Shown here piece after piece: positions 1 to 5,348 of a stretch of DNA of 6,143 bases (the first letter of the stretch is position 1; each line of letters begins with the position of its first letter). Source of the DNA: Micrococcaceae bacterium UBA4005 (GTDB lineage: Bacteria; Actinomycetota; Actinomycetes; Actinomycetales; Micrococcaceae); contig DGBL01000105.1 in the NCBI GenBank assembly GCA_002384315.1, positions 1,037 to 7,179 of the forward strand, written 5' to 3'. Position numbers and translations under genes: made by a program. A model generated the notes under the pieces. The model did not search any database and was not told where the DNA came from. It was given only the letters and a program-made list of their open reading frames with translations.

Positions 1-554
1 TCCAGCCAGCACACACCCAAATCGTGACTGCGCATGAGATCGAGTGCGTCGGCATCGAAAGCGCCTTGGGCCGCGCGATAGTCCTCGCTTGCGACGTCGA
101 GATTCTGCTCAACGGACACCATTGCCCGCTTTGTCTCGTCGAAAAACATTAAATCGGCGTATTTACTGGCAACGAGGTTCCTGATGGAGTCGGCATACGA
201 TGCGGGAACCGCCAGCCGATCGTCCACCTGGACAGCGCTGTACTGGTCTTGCGAAAAGGTGAACCACACTGCCCCTTTTTCACAGATCGCATGGAATTCC
301 ACCCCGGCCGGAATGCCTGCAGAACGCATCGGGGACATCACCTCGGACCGGATGAAAGCGTCCGAACGGCCCGTGTTGAACACGATCGGCCAGCCGGCGC
401 TCGCGAGTGTGAGCAGATCGGCAATGATTCTCGCTGGCACCCTGCGCGTCACAGGGCTGGCCAGCGGGCCGTCCACGTCCAGGAGCAGCCCCGTGGTGGC
501 GGTGGCTGCTGCCGGTTGGAGCAAGGGTGTTCCAGTACGCGGAGAAGTGGTCAT
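1..554 (-). CDS. HAD-superfamily hydrolase, N-terminal part (runs off the left edge)
   Basis: The minus strand is open from an ATG at 554-552 to the window edge, giving 184 residues and an incomplete codon. The likely role is a Mg-dependent phosphatase of the haloacid dehalogenase superfamily, cytoplasmic, substrate unknown. Motif I is LLLDVDGPL, with the nucleophile and acid/base aspartates at D26 and D28; the usual Thr after DxDG is Pro here. FNTGRS at 59-64 fits motif II and the start of the cap region in Cof/trehalose-phosphatase-like members. GVEFHAICEKGAVWF at 84-98 resembles the 'nGa' strand of that subfamily. Motifs III and IV lie outside the window. The first 20 residues are low-complexity Ala/Thr. 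There is an in-frame stop (TAA, 563-561) just upstream of the ATG, so this is the earliest ATG. No clear Shine-Dalgarno site precedes it. The gene is divergent from the copper-oxidase operon. The superfamily is fairly sure; the specificity is not. Confidence 0.85.
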   Translation of the reverse strand, partial: MTTSPRTGTPLLQPAAATATTGLLLDVDGPLASPVTRRVPARIIADLLTLASAGWPIVFNTGRSDAFIRSEVMSPMRSAGIPAGVEFHAICEKGAVWFTFSQDQYSAVQVDDRLAVPASYADSIRNLVASKYADLMFFDETKRAMVSVEQNLDVASEDYRAAQGAFDADALDLMRSHDLGVCWL

Positions 555-559
555 ATCGC

Positions 560-565
560 ATTATG
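560..565 (-). promoter_or_regulatory. Candidate -10 (CATAAT) for leaderless HAD transcript
   Basis: Read on the minus strand, CATAAT (5 of 6 matches to TATAAT) ends 5 nt before the ATG of the HAD gene. Transcription would therefore begin at or next to the start codon. This fits the absence of a ribosome binding site and is common in actinobacteria. No convincing -35 is seen at 16-18 nt spacing. This is inference from sequence only. Confidence 0.4.
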
Positions 566-568
566 CCC

Positions 569-589
569 ATAGGGGCGAATATCCCCCAT
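569..589. repeat. Imperfect inverted repeat, ATAGGGG-N7-CCCCCAT
   Basis: The arms 569-575 and 583-589 match at 6 of 7 positions around a 7-nt AT-rich spacer. The repeat lies just upstream of the candidate -10 of the HAD gene, inside the divergent intergenic region, so it could be an operator. G-tract/C-tract palindromes are used by copper sensors such as CsoR, but the arm order here does not match the CCCC...GGGG order I associate with CsoR sites. I make no regulator assignment. Confidence 0.3.
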
Positions 590-619
590 TTCCGCGACCC
601 ATGGTTAACCCAAGGTGAT

Positions 620-650
620 TTGGTCAGGATGGTTCCTAATCAATGACCAA
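620..650. promoter_or_regulatory. Perfect inverted repeat TTGGTCA-N17-TGACCAA flanking a candidate -10; putative operator
   Basis: The 7-nt arms at 620-626 and 644-650 are perfect reverse complements, with centres 24 nt apart. Nested inside is a second small palindrome, AGGA-TGGT-TCCT (626-637). A candidate -10, CCTAAT (635-640), lies between the arms. It would start transcription near 647, about 28 nt before the ATG of the first operon gene. No good -35 is visible. The geometry fits a repressor or activator site controlling the three-gene copper-oxidase operon, but no regulator gene is in the window. Confidence 0.4.
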
Positions 651-674
651 CTCATCGACAGGAGTGGAGCGATC

Positions 675-1322
675 ATGGTAAACCTCCACCAATCGACCCT
701 CGATTGGACATCAGCGGGGACGCCGCTGGCTGGGCCGGACGGTCTGACTCGCCGCGTTTTCGGCGCGCTTGCCGGCTCCGCGTTGGCTCTTGCGGCCGGC
801 GCCGTCGTGACTGCCGGAGTCACCGGAAGCGCCACTCCGCAGGGCACCACGGTCTCGTTCGGCCATCTCCGTATACGTGCTGCCGAACTTCAGGCGCGGC
901 TAGGCACTGCGGGCGATGACGCTGTGGGTGATGGCGCTGCACAAATGTCCAACACCGCAGGCCACGGCACTCATGGCACGACGTCGATCGGGGGCACTGC
1001 GCAGCCAGCCAACTTCACCTGGGGAAGCCATCTGGTGTTGACGCTCGACATCTGGAATGAGACGGCCCAGGCGCTGCGGATTACCCCGGGACAACTTAGG
1101 ATCCGGATCGGCGTCGAAGGGCCCAGCATCACCAACCGGGCGTCCGGAGGTGAAACCGGGCCGCTCGAGGCGGGAGGCCGGGCCAGGATGTGGATGAGCT
1201 TCCTTGTCCCGACCGACGCCCGCGGATTCATCGCCGAATTTGCCGACCCCTGGAAGGACTCGGCTCCGATACGACTCGCCCTACCCACTGTGTACCGGCG
1301 TCCAGGCCGGATGGAGGACTAA
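675..1322 (+). CDS. Tat-exported beta-rich protein of unknown function, first gene of the copper-oxidase operon
   Basis: 215 residues. I do not recognise a named family. The N-terminus carries a twin-arginine signal: TRRVF at 25-29, then a hydrophobic Ala/Gly/Leu stretch to about 48, with likely cleavage near GSA-TPQ (51-56). The mature part has a His/Met-containing, Gly-rich loop (MSNTAGHGTHG, 91-101). A segment of alternating hydrophobic residues (about 114-203) follows, including HLVLTLDIWNET and a WMSFLVP strand; it looks like an immunoglobulin-like or DUF4352-like beta sandwich. The start is ATG 675, with GGAG at 666-669 five nt upstream. An upstream in-frame GTG at 615 would place the start inside the inverted repeat and has no better signal. 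The stop is only 2 nt before the next ATG, so the gene is surely cotranscribed with the oxidases. Its role may be as an accessory or scaffolding subunit or a copper donor; that is inference from context and the His/Met loop. Confidence 0.85.
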   Translation: MVNLHQSTLDWTSAGTPLAGPDGLTRRVFGALAGSALALAAGAVVTAGVTGSATPQGTTVSFGHLRIRAAELQARLGTAGDDAVGDGAAQMSNTAGHGTHGTTSIGGTAQPANFTWGSHLVLTLDIWNETAQALRITPGQLRIRIGVEGPSITNRASGGETGPLEAGGRARMWMSFLVPTDARGFIAEFADPWKDSAPIRLALPTVYRRPGRMED

Positions 1323-1324
1323 CC

Positions 1325-2737
1325 ATGGCACCCGTCGAAAACAACCAGGAAGCCGTTCCGGACGATGCCGTTCGGGACAGCGCAGAGGTACGCCGTTGGG
1401 ACCTGCTGAGGTACGGGGTTGCCACCGGGCTTGGCCTGGTAGGGCTCGGTGCGATCAACAGCCGTAAGCCAGCCAACGCCGTTGTCCCGGACGCCGGCCC
1501 GGTTGCTGAGCCAACCATCCCTGGCGTGCTGGATCTTTACATTAATGAGGGATACCTCAAAATGGTCGATGACACGCTCGTCTACCACCGCGGATTCGGT
1601 GAACGGCCCACGGAGGCCAGGGACCCCCGCCCTAGTCTTGCCCTCACGCCAGCCGTCTTTAACGCGACGGGGGAGGTGGTCTTCAGCCGAAGCTACCCCC
1701 TGAACGCGGCTCTTCCTCCTGCGGGGGTTCCAGCACCCTACAAGGCGGATCCGGTCAACCCCGGGCAGTACTATATCCGCCGGAATTATTGGGCCAGCTA
1801 CTTTCCGCAACGCGTCATCATCGCCGAAACAGGCAGCAGGCTACGGTTCAGGATCTACAACCGGCTCGCGAAACCACATGAATTTGTCCTGCATGGGGCA
1901 GGGCTCGACGGCGGCGATGCCACCACCGGCCCGATTGCACCCGGGTCGATGGCGTGGCTTGAACTCGACGCTCCGGCGCCGGGAACCTACATTTACTCGG
2001 ATCCGACGAACGCACCGGTGGAGCGGGTACTAGGCCTTTTCGGCGCACTCCTGGTGATCGACCCGGCCTTTGCCTGGGACGTGGTCCCAGGCCGGGCCAG
2101 TTTTGAACGTCAATGGGTGTGGATATGCCATGCCATCGATCCGGAGTGGGCCAGGATTGAAGCCGCTGGCGGAACCGTTGACCCACGCACCACTCGGGCC
2201 GTGCCCCGCTACTTCACCCTCAACGGTCGAAGCGGATTCGAATCACTTGGGCTGACCAAGGACCCGGTGCTCAATCTTGCCGCCCAGGAGGAAACTCTGA
2301 TAGCCGGGTATCCGCGGCAGCTTGACGTCCGGAAATTTGGGGAAGGAGCCGAAGCCGGGACTCTGCGCGGCGGGCAGTTGGTGCGGATGATCAATCCCGG
2401 GTTGGTGGCCCATCAGATGCATTTTCATGGCAACCACCTGTGGACTATCCGCCGGGATAACGTCAACTTCCCTCGCCATGACGCATTCGTCTCGGCAGAC
2501 GGGCATATCGTCGTCCAGCAGTGGGAGGACGTCGTGGAACTTGACCCAATGAGCCACAAGGACTGCGTCATCCCGCTGAAGCGCCCGCCGGATGCTATCG
2601 ACCCGGTATGGTTTGCGCGAACCTCCGACTGGCAGTACCCGATGCACTGCCATGCCGAGCCCTCCCAAACTGCAGCCGGGGGCATGTACCCGGGTGGGCT
2701 GGTAGCCCACTGGACGTTGAAGGGACCAGCATCATGA
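1325..2737 (+). CDS. Multicopper-oxidase-like protein A: C-terminal half-site only, Tat-type signal
   Basis: 470 residues, two cupredoxin-like regions. The N-terminus has RRWDLLR (23-29) followed by a hydrophobic stretch (about 30-44), a plausible but non-ideal Tat signal. The first cupredoxin region (about 160-248) keeps the fold signature GTYIY...GLFGALLVID, but the copper motifs are broken. The usual HxH reads VLH (H190), and the second HxH is SDP (225-227). The C-terminal region keeps HQMHFHG (H363, H366, H368) and HCH (441-443), i.e. half of a trinuclear copper site. After C442 the expected type-1 His at +5 is Ser447, with none at +7 either; M454 lies at +12 rather than +10. So on its own this protein should lack a normal type-1 site and half of the trinuclear site. 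The start is ATG 1325, with GGAGG at 1313-1317 seven nt upstream. The 3' end overlaps the next gene by ATGA. Family membership is clear; the biochemical role is inferred. Confidence 0.9.
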   Translation: MAPVENNQEAVPDDAVRDSAEVRRWDLLRYGVATGLGLVGLGAINSRKPANAVVPDAGPVAEPTIPGVLDLYINEGYLKMVDDTLVYHRGFGERPTEARDPRPSLALTPAVFNATGEVVFSRSYPLNAALPPAGVPAPYKADPVNPGQYYIRRNYWASYFPQRVIIAETGSRLRFRIYNRLAKPHEFVLHGAGLDGGDATTGPIAPGSMAWLELDAPAPGTYIYSDPTNAPVERVLGLFGALLVIDPAFAWDVVPGRASFERQWVWICHAIDPEWARIEAAGGTVDPRTTRAVPRYFTLNGRSGFESLGLTKDPVLNLAAQEETLIAGYPRQLDVRKFGEGAEAGTLRGGQLVRMINPGLVAHQMHFHGNHLWTIRRDNVNFPRHDAFVSADGHIVVQQWEDVVELDPMSHKDCVIPLKRPPDAIDPVWFARTSDWQYPMHCHAEPSQTAAGGMYPGGLVAHWTLKGPAS

Positions 2738-4194
2738 GCTTCCTTGGACTAAACCACAGTGTGTGGGCCGCAGAGATCAAGCGTCGTATTGATGCCCAGC
2801 GGCGGCGTCGACAGGCGGCACTGGTCGCGGCACAACGACGCCGGGAGGCGGCCGCCGCCGCGAAGAAGCGGCGGGAGGCTACTGCCGCCGCTGCCAAAAA
2901 GCGCAGGGAAGCGGCGGCTGCGGCACGGAGACGGCGGGAGGCAGCTGGAACTCCGACACCCTCGCCAGCGCCCACGCCAACTCCCACACCGGTTGCTTCC
3001 CCGACCGCCACCGCCGCGCCTGTCGTGGCGGTTCCGATGCCGAGCGCTGAACCCGCACCTTCTCCGACGCCCGCTCCGATAGTGGAGGGCGGACACCCAC
3101 ACGAGTTCGAGAGCCAAGTTGACTTCAGCTCCAACCAGCTGGACCTGCAAAACCCGGTTACCGAGTTTTTCCAGACCCCAGACCGGCTCGAGGTCCTCTC
3201 CGTGTTCAAGCGGGATCTGAGCTTCGACGACGGTGCCGTGTTTGAGATGTGGAGTTTCGAATCGGCGACTTCTGGCCGGGGGTTTCCAGGACCACTGCTT
3301 CGCCCCACGGAAGGCGAGATCTTCCACGCGCAAGTCACTCCCAGCATGGGGCCGCACACAGTCCACTGGCATGGGATGGAACCTGATCCGCGCAACGATG
3401 GAGTCGGCCATACGTCCTTCGAAATTGGCGGTACCTATACCTACCAGTGGCAGGCGGAACCGGGGCGGCCAGGCGACCCAAATTATGGAGCCGCGGGAAC
3501 GTATTTTTACCATTGCCACGTCAACACGACCCTGCACGTCCAGATGGGAATGCTTGGTCCGTTGGTGATCGACCCAGTAGTGCACCCGGATTATCCGGTC
3601 AGTCCGGGGGCCCGCCGGGTCTTCGTGGACGGACCGGAATACGATATCGACACTGAAGCACTGCTGATGCCGTACTCGGTCGACCCCCGCTGGCATACCC
3701 TGAGTCACGCCGCAGGCCTGTCCGGGGAGGACGTAGGACTGAACAGGTTCGAACCGACTCATTTCTATCCGATGGGCGGGGAGCTGGCACACCGCCCGGA
3801 CGCGGAGAAAAAGGTATGGATCATGTCTTCGCTGCGGGCGAACGTTGCTGGCGGAGAGCGGAAGCCAACCCTCCTGCGGGTCCTGAACGGAAACTATCTT
3901 CCGATCTACCTTGAGTTCACCGAGGAGGACGGCACCACAGTAGACATGGCCGAGGTCGTCTCCCATGACGGGCGGGCTTTCAGGGATACCTCGGTCCCGG
4001 GACAGTTCTCACCGACCTGCGCTGATGCCGGTTACCCGCTAACAACCGACTGTTTGGCGTTTGGTGCCGCAGAGCGGTACGACCTGCTGCTTCGCCCGCC
4101 GCGCGCCGGAAAGTTCCTGCTCCGAGTGGAGTGGCGGGACTGGATCACCAGCGAAATACTCTCCACACGAAGCATCCCGGTCATCGCCTCATGA
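2734..4194 (+). CDS. Multicopper-oxidase-like protein B: N-terminal half-site with type-1 copper, Arg/Ala-rich leader
   Basis: 486 residues. Residues 12-72 are a highly basic, Ala-rich, probably helical segment with RREA four times (E at 38, 48, 59, 69). Residues 73-116 are a Pro/Thr/Ala linker. The cupredoxin region (about 185-281) carries HTVHWHG (H208, H211, H213) and HCH (260-262), then H268 and M271. This gives four trinuclear-site His plus a plausible type-1 set: H208, C261, H268, M271. The C-x6-H-x2-M spacing recalls my memory of two-domain 'type B' laccases, whose type-1 copper is in domain 1. The second cupredoxin region (about 358-486) has no HxH motifs: NGNYLPIYLEF sits where HPxHxH would be, and the protein ends without an HCH. 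No signal peptide or hydrophobic segment is visible at the N-terminus. The ATG lies in an ATGA overlap with the upstream stop, with AAGGGA at 2720-2725 as ribosome binding site, so translation is probably coupled. Confidence 0.9.
   Translation: MSFLGLNHSVWAAEIKRRIDAQRRRRQAALVAAQRRREAAAAAKKRREATAAAAKKRREAAAAARRRREAAGTPTPSPAPTPTPTPVASPTATAAPVVAVPMPSAEPAPSPTPAPIVEGGHPHEFESQVDFSSNQLDLQNPVTEFFQTPDRLEVLSVFKRDLSFDDGAVFEMWSFESATSGRGFPGPLLRPTEGEIFHAQVTPSMGPHTVHWHGMEPDPRNDGVGHTSFEIGGTYTYQWQAEPGRPGDPNYGAAGTYFYHCHVNTTLHVQMGMLGPLVIDPVVHPDYPVSPGARRVFVDGPEYDIDTEALLMPYSVDPRWHTLSHAAGLSGEDVGLNRFEPTHFYPMGGELAHRPDAEKKVWIMSSLRANVAGGERKPTLLRVLNGNYLPIYLEFTEEDGTTVDMAEVVSHDGRAFRDTSVPGQFSPTCADAGYPLTTDCLAFGAAERYDLLLRPPRAGKFLLRVEWRDWITSEILSTRSIPVIAS
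2833..2949 (+). repeat. In-gene degenerate repeat coding four (K/R)RREA units
   Basis: This stretch of gene B codes residues 34-72, in which a basic cluster plus RREA followed by an Ala run recurs at steps of 10, 11 and 10 residues. At 3.6 residues per turn this puts the charged clusters roughly on one face of a helix. The DNA is itself repetitive (CGGGAGGC/GGCGGC-type units), so copy number could vary between strains by slippage. Confidence 0.65.
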
Positions 4195-4279
4195 CCGCGG
4201 TGGTAACCGTATAGCCACAGTCTGGGGGCGCGCTGTGCATTATGTTCCATTCGTCCGGCAAGTTCCCTAGGCTGTATCA
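4195..4279 (+). other. Intergenic gap after the oxidase operon
   Basis: An 85-nt gap separates the oxidase operon from the next gene. Only a weak 5-bp stem is seen (CACAG near 4216 with CTGTG near 4233) and no U-run, so I cannot call a terminator. The right end holds the putative promoter of the downstream gene. Confidence 0.5.
4268..4273 (+). promoter_or_regulatory. Candidate -10 (TAGGCT) for a leaderless transcript
   Basis: TAGGCT fits the actinobacterial TAnnnT -10 pattern and is followed by exactly 6 nt before the GTG start at 4280. That would put transcription initiation on the start codon. No Shine-Dalgarno sequence is present, which supports a leaderless mRNA. The best -35 at 17-nt spacing is TTCCAT (4245-4250), a weak match. 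Confidence 0.5.
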
Positions 4280-4579
4280 GTGATCTTTAAAGCAGTCAGC
4301 GACGGACGCCCGTACCCCGACCATGGATATGTGACACCAAAGGACTGGTCCGAGGTTCCTCCGCGGCAGGTTCGTCTAGACGAACTAGTGACGACAAAGA
4401 CCACCCTGGACCTCGAGGCACTACTGGCCGAGGATTCCACCTTTTTCGGTGACCTCTTCCCGCATGTTGTGCAGTGGAAGAAGACTATGTATCTGGAGGA
4501 TGGACTGCATCGGGCTGTGCGCACCGCACTGCACCAGCGGAGCATCTTGCATGCGCGAGTGCTGGAAATCGATGACTGA
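4280..4579 (+). CDS. Small protein with ParB/sulfiredoxin-like DGLHR motif, function unknown
   Basis: 99 residues, starting at GTG 4280 (VIFKAV...). I do not know a function. It has an N-terminal PYPDHG segment (11-16). PPRQVRLDELV at 27-37 leads into a helical acidic region, and PHVVQWKKTMYLEDGLHRA at 61-79 leads into a helix and a final strand (RVLEID). This order of a leading 'V-x-L-x-x-L' segment, a strand, D-G-x-H-R, a helix and a strand resembles the ParB/sulfiredoxin nuclease-like fold, where DGxHR forms the phosphate-binding turn. That likeness is my own reading and may be superficial. My recollection is that relatives occur in Micrococcaceae and are sometimes labelled as VapB-type antitoxins; nothing here supports that label, and no toxin gene is adjacent. 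It overlaps the next gene by 8 nt, so the two are probably cotranscribed. Confidence 0.8.
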   Translation: MIFKAVSDGRPYPDHGYVTPKDWSEVPPRQVRLDELVTTKTTLDLEALLAEDSTFFGDLFPHVVQWKKTMYLEDGLHRAVRTALHQRSILHARVLEIDD

Positions 4580-5270
4580 GGAGCCACCGCAGCAGGGCCG
4601 ACCGCAAAAGGACGGCTGGGATCCCACCGAATGGCATGGACACCGCATATTCACCGAGACGGATCTCGTTGCGGCCTTCCCGGATGAGCAGCCGATTGAA
4701 CGCCCGGTAGTCTACATGCGCCGGCTACGGCACGGCGTTGTGCTGGTGGTGTTGCTCGGCCTGCTGGTGGCGGCGGTCCTCGTGGCGTTGGGGATCCAAC
4801 GCGGGGATATTCGGATAGGCGCCTTCGAGCCGGCCCCCGCGCCGCACGCTAGCTGCCCCGCCGGTCCTTTCGATTTCCAGGACCCCAGCGCCGTCACCGT
4901 AAATGTTTATAACAGCACCACTATTGAAGGTCTTGCCAGTACGGTGGCGAACCAATTACGTCAGCGTGCGTTCGCGGTTGCCGAAATATCCAATCGCAGT
5001 GTCAACCGCCAGGGAATGACGGCGATCATCGTCTCCGGTCCGAAGGGAGAAGCTAATGCTTTTTCAGTGCAGCGAATCATCCCGGAGGCTGTTTATCTGG
5101 CCGATGACCGGCCAGGCCGGAGTGTGGATGTAGTCATCGGTTCCGGGTTCCGCGCATTGGTGCCGGAGGAAGCAGTGGACATCACCCCGGGCGGGCTGAC
5201 GTGCGCCGGTGCTGCGGCGCAGGAAACGGTCGAGGAAGCGGAACCGGAAAGCACTCCTGCCCAGCCGTGA
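4572..5270 (+). CDS. Single-pass membrane protein with LytR_C domain
   Basis: 232 residues. A charged N-terminal cytoplasmic tail (1-53) is followed by one transmembrane helix (about 54-74, Val/Leu-rich). A short Pro/Ala linker and a LytR C-terminal-like domain (about 107-197) lie outside the cell. The domain shows the VTVNVYNSTTIEGLA start, typical of LytR_C ('v.VlNgt...GlA..va..L...Gf.v'). The catalytic LytR-CpsA-Psr ligase domain is absent, so this is a stand-alone LytR_C protein, probably cell-envelope associated, exact function unknown. The C-terminal tail is acidic (Glu/Pro/Ala). The start ATG 4572 overlaps the upstream gene by 8 nt and gives a sensible N-terminus. Upstream in-frame codons would only read through the upstream gene in another frame. 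The ribosome binding site is weak (GGAAAT), consistent with translational coupling. Confidence 0.85.
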   Translation: MTEEPPQQGRPQKDGWDPTEWHGHRIFTETDLVAAFPDEQPIERPVVYMRRLRHGVVLVVLLGLLVAAVLVALGIQRGDIRIGAFEPAPAPHASCPAGPFDFQDPSAVTVNVYNSTTIEGLASTVANQLRQRAFAVAEISNRSVNRQGMTAIIVSGPKGEANAFSVQRIIPEAVYLADDRPGRSVDVVIGSGFRALVPEEAVDITPGGLTCAGAAAQETVEEAEPESTPAQP

Positions 5271-5298
5271 TGCCATGCCCGCCCGTGATGCCATGCCC
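5265..5298 (+). repeat. 18-nt tandem duplication across the LytR_C gene stop codon
   Basis: CCGTGATGCCATGCCC occurs at 5265-5280 and again at 5283-5298, 18 nt apart. The first copy includes the TGA stop codon (5268-5270). The second copy is the left arm of the adjacent hairpin, so either copy could in principle pair with the right arm. Confidence 0.8.
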
Positions 5299-5333
5299 AG
5301 GCGGGAACCGCCGGGGCATGGCATCACGGGCGG
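5279..5333. terminator. Strong bidirectional hairpin between convergent genes
   Basis: The arms 5279-5298 and 5314-5333 are perfect 20-nt reverse complements. After one A/G mismatch, an inner stem GGCGG/CCGCC (5300-5304 and 5308-5312) closes a GAA loop, so the stem has about 25 pairs. The hairpin lies between the stop of the LytR_C gene and the stop of malate synthase and could serve both. Neither side has a T-run, so it is an intrinsic terminator of the U-tail-less kind often proposed for high-GC actinobacteria, or an mRNA 3'-end stabiliser. Confidence 0.75.
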
Positions 5334-5348
5334 CAAAGAGTCTCGTTC

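Noticed and set aside
184..618. Plus-strand frames over the HAD gene (184-618 and 249-572), and a minus-strand frame at 280-570
   Set aside because: They overlap the HAD frame, which has recognisable DxD and NTGRS motifs; their translations look like shadows.
615..674. GTG 615 as start of the first operon gene
   Set aside because: It adds 20 residues unlike a Tat n-region and would make the inverted repeat and -10 coding. ATG 675 has a good GGAG at proper spacing.
1190..1324. Upstream extension of oxidase A into the previous gene
   Set aside because: It overlaps the upstream gene by 45 codons. ATG 1325 has GGAGG seven nt upstream and gives a proper Tat-like N-terminus.
2595..3395. 266-codon minus-strand open frame with a Gly/Val/Ala-rich middle
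   Set aside because: The regular Gly/Val and Ala/Arg patterns are the reverse complement of the Pro/Thr linker and Arg/Ala repeat of oxidase B. It has no independent support.
2749..3966. 405-codon open frame on the minus strand opposite oxidase B
   Set aside because: It is antisense to a gene with clear copper motifs. The translation is Arg/Gly/Ser/His-rich with no domain, as expected for a shadow frame in high-GC DNA.
4449..4571. Upstream extension of the LytR_C protein
   Set aside because: It would overlap the 99-residue gene almost halfway. The added Cys/Met-rich sequence looks non-coding, and the ATG at 4572 fits operon overlap.
4280..5270. Toxin-antitoxin module
   Set aside because: No PIN-domain or other toxin lies nearby; the partner is a membrane LytR_C protein.
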